A DNA stretch of 64,000 nt from Acidobacteriota bacterium (GCA_016789705.1 JAEUQR010000028.1:1-64000), one strand, 5' to 3'. Counted from the stretch's first letter, positions 1 through 8,898 are shown. A program made the numbers and translations. The notes: generated by a model from the sequence alone, not told the origin.

Positions 1-1056
1 GTATCGCTGTTCCACCATCCGCCGCGCCCGGCGCGTAACGGCGTGCCGCGTGGGCGCCTCGAGCGCCCGCCGCATCGCCTTGGCGGTGGCCATGTCGCCG
101 CGGCCCGGCAGCGCCCAGCCCGTGCGCTCATCGACGAGGAAGTCTTCGATGCCGGCGACGACACGGGCCGCGACCGGCACGCCGAGCGCCATGGCCTCGA
201 GCACCGCGAGCCCCTGGCCCTCGTCTGCTGACAGCGACACGAAGAGCGACCAGCGGCGCACGTATCTGGTGACATCGCGCACGCGTCCGGCGAGCGCCAC
301 GGATCCGCTCAGGCCCAGGCGCGCGATATCGGCGTCGAGCGCCCGCGCGTAGGCCTCATCGGCCACGGGGCCGACGAGCTCGAGGCGCGCGGCCGGCATG
401 GCGCGTCGCAGCCTGGCGAAGGCCGCGACGAGGGCCCGCTGGTTCTTCCGCGGTTCGATGCGCCCGACGAAGCCGATGACGGGCGGGCCGTCCGGCCGCT
501 CTGCCGCGCTACGGGCGGGCAGTGCCGTGAGATCGAGTCCCCACGGCAGGTACACGAGCCGGCGCGCCGGAACACCGCCGTCGCGCAGCAGACGGCTGTA
601 GGCACGCGCCGAGCTGACGACCACGTCGGCCTGACGAAACGCCCACAGGTCCTGCGTATTCATCCAGCCCGGCCGGTCCGGGCCCCAGCTGTACATCTGG
701 CCGACGATTGGCACCCGCAGACCGGCGATGTCGCGCGCCACGGCGGCCACCCCTGTCGGCACGCCGGCATGCGCGTGAATGGCGCGCGGCCTGACGGATG
801 ACAGAACTGCAGCCAGCGCAGCCGCGGAGGTCCACACCGTGCCGGCGTCGCGATGGAACGTATCGAGCGTGAGGTGGCGTACTGCGGCCCGCGCGAGCGT
901 GCGGCGATACGACGGCCAGTCCGCGAGATCGCCCGCCGATCCGGAGGTCACGAGCACGACCGGTCGACGGCGCGCCTGCTCCAGGCAGAGCGCAGTGATG
1001 ACGCGGCCGGCGCCGCTCCAGAGGAAGGGCGCAATGTGCAGGATGGGCGCAGACAT
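1..1056 (-). CDS. Glycosyltransferase family 4 (GT-B), 3' end cut by window edge
   Basis: The frame reads without a stop from an ATG at 1056 to the window edge, so the C-terminus is missing. The N-terminus (MSAPILHIAPFLWSGAGRV) looks like the first Rossmann strand of a GT-B enzyme. The second domain starts near residue 195 with GFVGRIEPRKNQRALVAAF, and the nucleotide-sugar binding stretch EGQGLAVLEAMALGVPV (E-x7-E type) follows near residue 280. This is the usual layout of retaining GT4 enzymes that build lipopolysaccharide, capsule or glycolipids. Donor and acceptor cannot be read from sequence. It diverges from motA. Confidence 0.85.
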   Translation of the reverse strand, partial: MSAPILHIAPFLWSGAGRVITALCLEQARRRPVVLVTSGSAGDLADWPSYRRTLARAAVRHLTLDTFHRDAGTVWTSAAALAAVLSSVRPRAIHAHAGVPTGVAAVARDIAGLRVPIVGQMYSWGPDRPGWMNTQDLWAFRQADVVVSSARAYSRLLRDGGVPARRLVYLPWGLDLTALPARSAAERPDGPPVIGFVGRIEPRKNQRALVAAFARLRRAMPAARLELVGPVADEAYARALDADIARLGLSGSVALAGRVRDVTRYVRRWSLFVSLSADEGQGLAVLEAMALGVPVAARVVAGIEDFLVDERTGWALPGRGDMATAKAMRRALEAPTRHAVTRRARRMVEQRY

Positions 1057-1172
1057 CGTGACGACGGCCGATTATAGGTCCGCGCCGGCTGGCACGGGAC
1101 TTTCAAGGAAATCCGCAGCGGGCCGATTGCCCCCCTGAGTCCCGGCCGTTCCCCCGGACCACCAGATACGAC

Positions 1173-2045
1173 ATGTTCGTCATTATCGGCACGCTCATCG
1201 TCATCGGCTCGGTGCTTGGCGGCTACGTCATGCACCACGGCAAGATCGCGCTGCTCAACCAGCCGAACGAGTTCCTCATCATCTTCGGGGCCGCCGTCGG
1301 CCAGCTCCTCATCGGCACGCCGCTGCCGACGGTGATGAAGCTGCTCAAGCAGATCGGCGACGTGATGAAGCCGGGCCTGGCCAAGGGCGACTACGCGGAT
1401 CTGCTGGCGATGCTCTACCAGCTGTTCCGCCTGTCGCAGCAGACCGGCATCATGGCCCTCGAAGGCCACTTCGAGAATCCGAAGGAAAGCACGATCCTCT
1501 CGAAGTACCCGAAGTTCCTCGCGCGGCACGAGTCGCTCGACTTTCTGTCCGACTCGATCAAGGTCATCATCGTCGGCGGCATGGCGCCGCACGACCTCGA
1601 TGCCCTGATGGACGAGGACCTCTACGTGCACCACCACGAAGCCAAGGCGCCGTCGGGCGCGCTCGCCAAGATGGCCGACGCGTTCCCCGGCCTCGGCATC
1701 GTCGCCGCCGTGCTCGGCGTCGTCATCACGATGCAGGCCATCGACGGCCCGCCGTCGGAAATCGGCGAAAAGGTCGGCGCCGCGCTGGTCGGCACGTTCC
1801 TCGGCATTCTGCTCTCGTATGGCATCTTCGGCCCGCTCGCCACCATCATCGAGACGCGCGTCGACGAAGAAGGCAACTACGAGAAGTGCATCAAGGCGGG
1901 CGTACTCGCGACCTTCAAGGGCCTGCCGCCGGCGATTGCCATCGAGTTCGCGCGCCGCGTGCTGCCGCATCAGGTGCGGCCGAGCTTCGAAGAGACGGAG
2001 AAGTTCTGCAAGGCCGCGGGCAAGCCCGAAGCGGTGGCGGCGTAA
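1173..2045 (+). CDS. motA: Flagellar motor stator protein MotA
   Basis: This 290-residue protein is the normal MotA length. It has four predicted membrane segments: residues 1-20, about 30-50, about 165-190 (GLGIVAAVLGVVITM) and about 197-220 (LVGTFLGILLSYGIFGPLA). A large cytoplasmic loop between the second and third carries the charged surface that contacts the FliG rotor. The conserved Pro residues before TM3 (AFPGLG) and at the end of TM4 (GPLA) are present. It forms the ion-conducting stator with MotB, which starts 3 bases after the MotA stop, so the two are surely co-transcribed. Confidence 0.95.
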   Translation: MFVIIGTLIVIGSVLGGYVMHHGKIALLNQPNEFLIIFGAAVGQLLIGTPLPTVMKLLKQIGDVMKPGLAKGDYADLLAMLYQLFRLSQQTGIMALEGHFENPKESTILSKYPKFLARHESLDFLSDSIKVIIVGGMAPHDLDALMDEDLYVHHHEAKAPSGALAKMADAFPGLGIVAAVLGVVITMQAIDGPPSEIGEKVGAALVGTFLGILLSYGIFGPLATIIETRVDEEGNYEKCIKAGVLATFKGLPPAIAIEFARRVLPHQVRPSFEETEKFCKAAGKPEAVAA

Positions 2046-2048
2046 GCC

Positions 2049-2936
2049 ATGAAGCCGACGCAGCCGGTCATCATCATCAAGAAGAACCGCGGCGGCCACG
2101 GTGGCCACCACGGCGGCGCCTGGAAGGTCGCCTACGCGGACTTCGTCACGGCCATGATGGCGTTCTTCCTCGTGATGTGGCTCGTCGGCGCGAGTCCCGA
2201 CGTGAAGAAGTCGGTGGCCGGCTACTTCCGCGACCCGGGCGTCTTCGACTACGAGCGGTCGACCGGCATGATGGCCGGCGGCATCACCGGCATCGATGAA
2301 GGCCGCGCGCCGGAAACGGTGCAGCAGCCTGACGCCGCCGCGCTCACCGTCGAGCGCCAGAAGATGGAAGAGGCGGCCGCGCACATCCGCGACAGCCTCG
2401 CCGACACCGGCGGCCTCGAGCAGCTGCGCGACCAGATCGAGTTCTCGGTCACCGAGGAGGGCCTGCGCATCGAGCTGCTCGAGAAGGATGCGTCGAGCTT
2501 CTTCGACAGCGGCAGTGCCGTGTTGCGCGGCGAAAGCGTGCGGATTCTCAGCATCATCGGCCGCGAGCTGGGCCAGATGACGAACGACATCGTGGTCGAA
2601 GGCCACACCGACAGCCGGCCGTTCGGCGCCGGCCAGACGTACTCGAACTGGGAGCTCTCGGCCGACCGGGCCAACGCCGCCCGGCGGGTGATGGAGGCGG
2701 TGGGCCTCAATCCCGGCCAGGTGCAGGGCGTGCGCGGGTTCGCGGCGACGCAGCTGCGGCTGCCCGAGGCACCGATGGATCCCCGCAACCGCCGCATTTC
2801 CATCGTGGTGCGCAGCCAGTCGCGCGCCCGGCTCGAGGATTCGCTGCGCCGCGGCACCCCGCCGGCTGCGCCACCCACGCCGGCCGCCGCTCCGCCGGCG
2901 GCTGCTCCCGGGGCGGCCGCGTCGCCCGCGCATTGA
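2049..2936 (+). CDS. motB: Flagellar motor stator protein MotB
   Basis: This 295-residue protein has a short basic N-tail, then one membrane helix (AYADFVTAMMAFFLVMWL). Asp31 in YADF is the ion-carrying residue of the stator channel, which argues for a proton-type motor. Residues about 140-265 are an OmpA/MotB peptidoglycan-binding domain (VVEGHTDSRPFG, NWELSADRANAARRVM, RRISIVV). The last 30 residues are a Pro/Ala-rich tail. It pairs with MotA immediately upstream. The stop is followed by a hairpin-rich intergenic stretch. Confidence 0.95.
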   Translation: MKPTQPVIIIKKNRGGHGGHHGGAWKVAYADFVTAMMAFFLVMWLVGASPDVKKSVAGYFRDPGVFDYERSTGMMAGGITGIDEGRAPETVQQPDAAALTVERQKMEEAAAHIRDSLADTGGLEQLRDQIEFSVTEEGLRIELLEKDASSFFDSGSAVLRGESVRILSIIGRELGQMTNDIVVEGHTDSRPFGAGQTYSNWELSADRANAARRVMEAVGLNPGQVQGVRGFAATQLRLPEAPMDPRNRRISIVVRSQSRARLEDSLRRGTPPAAPPTPAAAPPAAAPGAAASPAH

Positions 2937-2944
2937 AGCTTTCA

Positions 2945-3020
2945 CCCCAGTAGCCGATTTGCCACTGGGGAACAACCGCCGGCCATGAGGCCGGCAACGG
3001 CGGGTCACCGCCGGATGACC
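2945..3020 (+). other. Structured intergenic segment with three hairpins (possible RNA leader)
   Basis: Three perfect stems lie in a row between motB and the next gene. They are CCCCAGT/ACTGGGG (2945-2951 with 2964-2970, 12-base loop), GCCGGCC/GGCCGGC (2978-2984 with 2989-2995, loop ATGA) and GGTCA/TGACC (3003-3007 with 3016-3020). No U-tract follows, so this is not a standard terminator. It may be a cis-regulatory leader of the downstream signalling gene. It does not fit the c-di-GMP-I, c-di-AMP, cobalamin or fluoride riboswitch consensus as I know them. Its class is unknown. Confidence 0.4.
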
Positions 3021-3037
3021 GTTCCCGCGAGGTGCCG

Positions 3038-4603
3038 ATGCTAGCCGCGCAAACCGCCGCCCCCGTGCCGTCCGCGACCGTCGTGCCGGGCTCCGAGTTC
3101 GCCGAGCCGGTGGCCGAGCTGGTCGTGTCTCCGGACGGGCGCATTCTCGAGTGCGGGCCCTCCGCGGCCCGCGTGCTCGGCCTGAGCGACCCGCGCGAAG
3201 CGACGGGCGTGCACCTGAGCCTCTTCTGCCGCGATGCCGACCGCCTGGCCGAAGCCCTCGGGGCGGCCGCCGTCACCGGCCGTCTCGAACGCTGGGACGC
3301 GGACCTCGTGCGGCTCGACGGCAAGGCGCTGCCGGCCGTGGTCGATCTGGTGGCGTCGTTCGACGCGCCCCGCACCCTCACATCCCTGCGCGTGGCGATC
3401 AAGCCCGTCACGGCGTGGCGCACGCCTGCACCGGGCCCGGTCGCCGTGCCGGCCAAACGCGACGAAGCCAGCCAGCTCTCGCACGAACTGAACAACCTGC
3501 TCGCCATCATCAGCGGCCACGCCGAGTGCCTGGTGGCGCCCGGCGCCAGCGCCGCCGATGCCGGCGCCGTCGAAGCCATCCGCCGCGCCGTGGCCGCTGC
3601 CGCGCAGGTGTCGGCCCGGGTGCGCGGTCTCAGCCAGCGCCGCGAACAGGCGGCGCGCGCCGTGGACATCGACGCGCTGCTGGCCGCCGTGCAGGACGAT
3701 CTCCGCCGCACCTTCGGGCACCGCCTCGGCGTGGCCGTGCAGCCGGCGCCACATCCGTGGACGGTCTCGATCGATCGCGCCGTCGTGCACCACGCGCTGG
3801 CGGCGCTCGCCGCCGAAGCGCTCGAAGCGATGCCGCATGGCGGCACGCTGACCTTCCGCACCATGAACGTCGAGGTGGGCCCGCGGCGTCCGCACACGCC
3901 CGTCGGCGCCCGCCCCGGACGCTACGTGCGTGTCGAAGTGAGCTATCTCACCGCCGACGTGCCGGCGCCGCCCAATCAGCAGCGCCGCGACACCGACGAG
4001 GCCGGCGTGGCGGCCATCGAAGCCCTGCGTCGTGCCGGCGGCCGCGTGATGGTCGAGACCGACGGCGATCGCGTGGCCAGCGTCGTCCTGCTGCTGCCGT
4101 CGGACGGCGTCACGGTGCTGCGTCCGCGCAGCACCGACACGCCGCGCCAGTCGGGACAGACCGTGGTGCTCGTGGAGGGCGACCCGACGCACCGCCGCCT
4201 GCTGCAGGCCGTGCTGCGCGGACGGGGGCACGACGTCGAGACCGTGCAGACGGCCGAAGAGGCCGACCGCCTCACGGCCGAACAGCCGGGACTCGTGCTC
4301 GTGACCGACCGTCTGCCCGGGGCCTCGCTGGCCGAGGCCGCCGCCTGGGTGGCCGCGCGTCCGGCGCTGCGGCTGCTCGGGACCTCGGACGAGGTGGCGA
4401 GGGCACTCGCGCTCGTGAGCGAACCGCGGCAGGCGATCTCGATCTCGCGGCCGCTGGCCGCCGGCCAGATCACCGACGCGGTCAAGGCGCTCTTCGACGG
4501 GGAGGTCACGCTCGACGCTGCCGATGCCGGTGCGGACGTGCTGGCGCCGCTGTGGCTCAAGCGCGACGGCACGCAGCCGATTCACCCGCTGGAGGCGTCC
4601 TAA
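3038..4603 (+). CDS. Degenerate PAS / histidine kinase-like / receiver-like signalling protein
   Basis: A 521-residue cytoplasmic protein. A PAS-like sensor covers about residues 22-130. An H-box follows near residue 150 (SHELNNLLAIISGHAE), with a dimerisation helix after it. The ATPase region (about 225-355) keeps only a weak echo of the N-box (ALEAMPHGG): the Asn positions are Ala and no G1, F or G2 box is visible. The C-terminus (about 370-490) resembles a receiver (VVLVEGDP, VLVTDRLPG, LLGTS) with a broken acidic pocket. It is likely a pseudokinase or scaffold. The ATG at 3038 has GCGAGG ahead of it; a GTG at 3032 is possible. It lies 36 bases before the GGDEF gene. Confidence 0.7.
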   Translation: MLAAQTAAPVPSATVVPGSEFAEPVAELVVSPDGRILECGPSAARVLGLSDPREATGVHLSLFCRDADRLAEALGAAAVTGRLERWDADLVRLDGKALPAVVDLVASFDAPRTLTSLRVAIKPVTAWRTPAPGPVAVPAKRDEASQLSHELNNLLAIISGHAECLVAPGASAADAGAVEAIRRAVAAAAQVSARVRGLSQRREQAARAVDIDALLAAVQDDLRRTFGHRLGVAVQPAPHPWTVSIDRAVVHHALAALAAEALEAMPHGGTLTFRTMNVEVGPRRPHTPVGARPGRYVRVEVSYLTADVPAPPNQQRRDTDEAGVAAIEALRRAGGRVMVETDGDRVASVVLLLPSDGVTVLRPRSTDTPRQSGQTVVLVEGDPTHRRLLQAVLRGRGHDVETVQTAEEADRLTAEQPGLVLVTDRLPGASLAEAAAWVAARPALRLLGTSDEVARALALVSEPRQAISISRPLAAGQITDAVKALFDGEVTLDAADAGADVLAPLWLKRDGTQPIHPLEAS

Positions 4604-4639
4604 CGCGTCTGGCCCCGCCGGGCAGCGCGCGAAGGTTTC

Positions 4640-5716
4640 ATGGAGAACAACGCGGTCATCTCGCTCGACCTCAGGCGCCGTGGGCGCGAAGGCGATCATG
4701 CCGTCGTCATGCGCCTGCTGGACGAGGTGCTGGCGTGGGCGCGTGACTTCCTCTCGGCCGACGAGGACGCCGGCTGGCAGCCGCTGGCGCAGCGCTTCGA
4801 AGCGTGCCGTACGGCCGTCGCCGGCGGCGCGCCGTCGACCGAAGTGGAAGCGCTCGCCAGTGCGTGCCTGAGCGAAGGCCGCGATCTCATCCAGCAGCTC
4901 CAGCAGCTCCGCACGCAGCGCGTCGAGGAGTCGTTCGCCGTGGTCGAGGCGCTGCGCGACGTGATGGCCACCATGGGCGCCGAGATGAGCACCATGCACA
5001 CGAGCCTCGCGCAGTCGACCGAACGCTTCGAGGCGATCGGGCAACTGAACGACGCGCGACAGATGAAGGTGCGGCTCATGGCCGAGGTGCTGACGCTGAA
5101 GCAGGTCGCTGCCAGGCGGCGCAAGGCGTGGGAAGAGACCGCGCGCTCGCTCACGCAGAAGGTGGCGGCGCTCGAGAAGGATCTGTCGGCGGTGAAGGGC
5201 GAGGCCTCCACCGACTCGCTGACCGGCGTGGCCAACCGCCGCGGTTTCGATGAGACGCTCGAGCGCTGGCTCGGGCCGTCGCGTTCGAGCTTCGTGCTGG
5301 CCGTGCTCGACATCGATGACTTCAAGGGCATCAACGACGCCTACGGCCACGCCGCCGGCGACGACGTGCTGCGCTACGTGGCGCGGTGCCTCACGCAGTC
5401 ATTCCGCAGCGACGACCTGGTGGCGCGGCTCGGCGGCGACGAGTTCGCCGTGCTGGCGGCCGGTCTGACGTCACGGCAGGCGGAAAGCCGCCTCGCCGGC
5501 GTGATCGCGCGGATCGCCAGCGGCAAGCCGGGCGAGGAAGGGCGGCCGCCGCACGTGCCCACGATCAGCTGCGGCCTGTCGGAATGTGCCGCCGGCGACA
5601 CCGCGGCCAGTCTCTACGAACGCGCGGATGACGCGCAATACGCGGCGAAGCGGCACGGCAAGAATCGCGTGGTCGCCAAGGACGCCCGTCTCCTGCGCGA
5701 CCTCGCGAGGCATTGA
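4640..5716 (+). CDS. Diguanylate cyclase (GGDEF)
   Basis: A 358-residue soluble protein. The N-terminal 190 residues are helical with coiled-coil character and have no recognised sensor. The GGDEF domain starts near residue 190 (DSLTGVANRRGFDE). The active site RLGGDEF is intact and is preceded by RSDD-LVARL, which matches the RxxD inhibitory site at the correct five-residue spacing. It should therefore make c-di-GMP from two GTP and be product-inhibited. It sits between the degenerate kinase and an HD-GYP gene, so synthesis and breakdown are encoded side by side next to the flagellar stator. Confidence 0.92.
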   Translation: MENNAVISLDLRRRGREGDHAVVMRLLDEVLAWARDFLSADEDAGWQPLAQRFEACRTAVAGGAPSTEVEALASACLSEGRDLIQQLQQLRTQRVEESFAVVEALRDVMATMGAEMSTMHTSLAQSTERFEAIGQLNDARQMKVRLMAEVLTLKQVAARRRKAWEETARSLTQKVAALEKDLSAVKGEASTDSLTGVANRRGFDETLERWLGPSRSSFVLAVLDIDDFKGINDAYGHAAGDDVLRYVARCLTQSFRSDDLVARLGGDEFAVLAAGLTSRQAESRLAGVIARIASGKPGEEGRPPHVPTISCGLSECAAGDTAASLYERADDAQYAAKRHGKNRVVAKDARLLRDLARH

Positions 5717-5724
5717 GGCACGAC

Positions 5725-6762
5725 ATGCGCGAAATCGGGGCTCGCCGCGTTCTCATCGTCGACGATTCACCCGCGTTCACCGACGCCCTCACGCGCCTCC
5801 TGACCGCCGGGGGCTTCGTCGTCGACGTGCTGCACGACAGCGAAGGGGTGATTGGCGCCGTGGCGCAGTTCGCGCCCGATGTCGTGCTGCTCGACGTGGA
5901 CCTGCCGGGCGCCAGCGGCTTCGAGGTGTGCCGCCGCCTGAAGCGCTTCGAAGCCACCCGTCTCATCCCCGTGGTGCTGCTGACCGGCCTCGTCGGCCGG
6001 GAACATCGCCTGGCCGGCATCGAAGCGGGGGCCGACGATTTCCTGACCAAGCCCTTCGATTCCTCGGAGCTCACCGCGCGTGTGCGGTCGCTCTCGCGGC
6101 TCAAGCGTTACACCGACGAACTCGAATCCGCCGAATCCGTCATCGTCAGCCTGGCGCTCACGGTGGAAGCGCGCGATGCCTATACGGAAGGCCACTGCGA
6201 CCGGCTCTCGACGTACGCCGTGGCCCTCGGCCGCGCCATCGGACTCTCGGCCGACGACCTCTGGGCGCTGCGCAAGGGCGGCCTGCTGCACGACGTCGGC
6301 AAGGTGGGGATTCCCGACGCGATCCTGCTGAAGCAGGGCCGGCTGAACGCCGAGGAATACGAGATCGTGAAGTCGCACACCGTCATCGGCGAGCGCCTCT
6401 GTTCGGGGCTGCGATCGCTGGCGTCGGTGCGACCGATCATCCGTCAGCATCACGAGCGGCTGAATGGCAGCGGATACCCGGACGGCAAGAAGGGCAGTGA
6501 GGTGTCGCTGCTCGCGCAGATCATCGGCGTGGTCGACGCCTTCGACGCGATGACGACCGACCGCCCCTATCGCAAGTCGCTCGGCATCGCGCGCGCGTTC
6601 GAGGAGCTGCGGGGAGACGTGGCGAAAGGGGCGATGGACGCGACGCTGGTCGAGCGCTTCATCGATCTCGCGCCCGCGATCTTCGCGTCCACGCCGCCGA
6701 GTGCTGGGTGGGACGAGGCGCGCGTCGAGCGCACCGCGGACCTGTCGCCGGCGACGGCCTAG
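5725..6762 (+). CDS. Response regulator with HD-GYP c-di-GMP phosphodiesterase domain
   Basis: A 345-residue protein. Residues 1-120 form a receiver with an intact acidic pair (LIVDDSP), phosphoacceptor Asp (VVLLDVDLPG), Thr (LLTG) and Lys (LTKPFD). The HD-GYP domain follows from about residue 140. It has the metal-binding LLHDVGKVGIPD and the signature HHERLNGSGYPDG, both consistent with activity. It should hydrolyse c-di-GMP when phosphorylated. GAGG at 5715-5718 supports the ATG at 5725, 8 bases after the cyclase stop. Its stop overlaps the stop of the convergent gene by four bases (CTAG). Confidence 0.93.
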   Translation: MREIGARRVLIVDDSPAFTDALTRLLTAGGFVVDVLHDSEGVIGAVAQFAPDVVLLDVDLPGASGFEVCRRLKRFEATRLIPVVLLTGLVGREHRLAGIEAGADDFLTKPFDSSELTARVRSLSRLKRYTDELESAESVIVSLALTVEARDAYTEGHCDRLSTYAVALGRAIGLSADDLWALRKGGLLHDVGKVGIPDAILLKQGRLNAEEYEIVKSHTVIGERLCSGLRSLASVRPIIRQHHERLNGSGYPDGKKGSEVSLLAQIIGVVDAFDAMTTDRPYRKSLGIARAFEELRGDVAKGAMDATLVERFIDLAPAIFASTPPSAGWDEARVERTADLSPATA

Positions 6763-8000
6763 CGCTCGCCGCCGGGGCCGCGCGGCACGGCCATGCGATC
6801 GCCACCGCCGGAGAACCCGCCGGAGTAGCCCGAGCCGCTCACGCCGCCGCTCGTCGACGTGGTGCCCGACGACCCGCCGCCGGCGTTGTTCGTGCCGTTG
6901 CTGCCGCCGCCCTCCGGCATCGAGTACGCCGTGTCGACGGGGCGCACCTGCGTGTAGCCGCGGCCATTCACGACGCGGCCTTCCGGGATCGCCTGTGGCG
7001 GGGTGACGCCGCCGCCGGTCGCCGGCTGCGTGATGATCCAGTCAGGACCGAAGGCCCCCCAGTAGCCGTTGTAGTAGCCGGGATACGACACGTACATCCG
7101 CGGGTCGTAGCCGGCGCAGTTGCCCCAGTAGCTCGTCGCCGCCCAGCCGTAGCTCGAGTAGCAGTTGAAGAGGGCCGCCGGGCCGATGATCGGCGAGAAG
7201 AACGGATCCGCCATCGCGTTGATGCCGGGGCCGGGGCCGGCCCAGCCGCCGCCGGTGGCGCGTTCGATCTGGAACCGCGCCGGATAGGTGACGCCGACCA
7301 TCAGGTCGATCACGCGATCACCCACACCCGCCTCGGCCATCGCCACGAGCGCCCGGGCGTTCAGCCGGAACGGCGCGGGCGCCTCGGCAATCGCCGCCTG
7401 CACGCCGTCGGCGGGCAGGGCGGAGCTCAGGTCGATGATGTCCTCGACGGTGAACTTCGCCATCGCTTCGGCCGACGGACCACGGGCGCCGGCCGGCCGC
7501 GCGAGCGACGTGCCGTCGGGCAGCGTCTGATTCGCGGCGCGCACGAGACGGCTCACGCGCACGCTCGTCTGGCCGTCGTGTTCGACCGTCTCGACGTCCA
7601 CCCAGGCCGGACCGGCCACGAAGAACGAGGCGGTCGAGAGGGTGCGCGGCGCGCCGCCGTCGCAGGCGATCGTGGCCTTGCGGTAGAGGCGCAGGCCCCT
7701 GGCGGACCAGCGGGCGGATTCGGTGCCGCGGCAGCCGTCGGTGTCGACCGCGCGCGCGGTGCCATCGGCGATGCGCGTATCGTCGCTGACGCGCTGCCCG
7801 CCGACGATCGTGGTGACGGTGACACCGCTCGGGACCGGCGAGACGCAGACGCGGGCGCCGGTGCCGGCCGGGTCGTCCACGGCGCGCCAGCAGCCGAGGA
7901 AGGCCGACCAGCGGGTGTCGGTGGGTGCGGGCGCCTGGCCGAGGGCCGGAGCGGCGATGGCGAAGGCGAGCAGAGACGCGCCGAGGAATGTGCGAGTCAT
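6759..8000 (-). CDS. Exported protein of unknown function, Gly/Ser-rich C-terminus
   Basis: About 413 residues. The protein starts with a signal peptide (TRTFLGASLLAFAIAAPALG) ending near residue 21. The body has no domain I recognise. It includes two Cys-containing stretches (FLGCWRAV, DTDGCRGTE) that may form disulfides, and an aromatic Tyr/Trp-rich segment around residues 265-330. The last 60 residues are Gly/Ser/Thr repeats typical of exported low-complexity tails. GGGAG eight bases ahead supports the ATG at 8000 over the one at 8006. It lies just downstream of the outer-membrane protein gene, probably in one transcript. Confidence 0.7.
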   Translation of the reverse strand: MTRTFLGASLLAFAIAAPALGQAPAPTDTRWSAFLGCWRAVDDPAGTGARVCVSPVPSGVTVTTIVGGQRVSDDTRIADGTARAVDTDGCRGTESARWSARGLRLYRKATIACDGGAPRTLSTASFFVAGPAWVDVETVEHDGQTSVRVSRLVRAANQTLPDGTSLARPAGARGPSAEAMAKFTVEDIIDLSSALPADGVQAAIAEAPAPFRLNARALVAMAEAGVGDRVIDLMVGVTYPARFQIERATGGGWAGPGPGINAMADPFFSPIIGPAALFNCYSSYGWAATSYWGNCAGYDPRMYVSYPGYYNGYWGAFGPDWIITQPATGGGVTPPQAIPEGRVVNGRGYTQVRPVDTAYSMPEGGGSNGTNNAGGGSSGTTSTSGGVSGSGYSGGFSGGGDRMAVPRGPGGER

Positions 8001-8017
8001 GGTCATGGCTCCCGGAC

Positions 8018-8809
8018 CTAGAAGACCAGCTTCAGGCTGGCGCCGACACGCGCGCCGGCCAGATCGATCGGCTCGAAATCCACGAAGTCGGCGCTCAACT
8101 TCGCCGAACTCCAGGTGTAGCGGGCTTCGCCCATGAGATAGAGCTTGCGGAAGACGCGCAGGTCGGCGCCGGCCAGCGCGTGCACGCTCGGCGCCCAGCC
8201 TTCGGAGCGGAAGCTGTCGTTGAAGACGCGCAGCGTCTGGAAGTCCACGAAGCTGCCGTACTGCTCGAAGCGGTACTTCATCGCGCCCGCTCCGGCGCCG
8301 ATGAACGGGGTGAGGGTGCGCGGGATCCAGGCGAAGCGGCTGATGCGGCGGCCCGAGGGCAGGAGCGACCAGCGCACGGTGGCGGCGATCTGATGATCCT
8401 GCCGCATCGTCGTCTGCGTGATGGGCAGGCCGGCGTTGTCGATGAAGTCGCGGTATTCCGACGCCGTCTGCGACTTCGCGTTCTCGTAGAGCACGCCCAC
8501 TTCGAGCCGCGGCGAAATCATGACGCCGACGCGTCCACCGATGACCGGCGCGTTGAAGTTCTTCTTCTCGACCGTGAGCTGGTTGGTCACGAACTCGTAG
8601 AGGTCGCTGCCGGCGCTCGCGAAGAGAAACCCGCCGTCCACGGAGATGAACCCCTTGGGCCGGCCGAGCATGAAGTCTGACGGGGGAGGCGGCGACACCA
8701 CCGGGGAGGACGGTGCCGTTTGGGCCGACGCGCCGGGGGCACTCGAGGCGAGGGCCGCGAACGCGAGCACCGCCGCGCGAAGGACGAGGACGAACCGGCC
8801 GTGGATCAT
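8018..8809 (-). CDS. Outer-membrane beta-barrel protein (OmpA-like or porin-like barrel)
   Basis: 263 residues with a signal peptide (LRAAVLAFAALASSAPGASA, cleaved near residue 30) and GGGAGG five bases before the ATG. The mature part has alternating hydrophobic residues in short strands with Gly/Tyr turns (VIGGRVGVMISPRLEVGVLY, FIGAGAGAMKYRFEQYG). It ends in a barrel-type terminal strand (ARVGASLKLVF) with C-terminal Phe, the usual BAM recognition signal. It is probably an eight-stranded barrel. The precise role is unknown. Confidence 0.75.
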   Translation of the reverse strand: MIHGRFVLVLRAAVLAFAALASSAPGASAQTAPSSPVVSPPPPSDFMLGRPKGFISVDGGFLFASAGSDLYEFVTNQLTVEKKNFNAPVIGGRVGVMISPRLEVGVLYENAKSQTASEYRDFIDNAGLPITQTTMRQDHQIAATVRWSLLPSGRRISRFAWIPRTLTPFIGAGAGAMKYRFEQYGSFVDFQTLRVFNDSFRSEGWAPSVHALAGADLRVFRKLYLMGEARYTWSSAKLSADFVDFEPIDLAGARVGASLKLVF

Positions 8810-8898
8810 GTGCGCCTCCCGACAGGTCAGGCTATCGCAAGTGCCACGTTAGCACGATGATCGGCGAGGAGCCTGGAATTCGCCGGGAGGGGGCGAAC

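Noticed and set aside
1090-1105. Sigma-54 promoter before motA (TGGCACGGGACTTTCA)
   Set aside because: The -24 half is perfect, but the -12 half is TTTC and lacks the invariant G of GC. Not reported as a promoter.
948-3008. Long minus-strand open frame opposite motA-motB
   Set aside because: His/Arg/Ala-rich composition and no domain; it is a GC-bias shadow of genes with clear families on the other strand. The same applies to the long frames opposite 3038-5350, uvrA and valS.
2945-3030. c-di-GMP riboswitch upstream of the signalling gene
   Set aside because: The GEMM core (CAAA-type bulges, GGGCAAACC) is absent despite a suggestive position and a GGTGCCGATG end.
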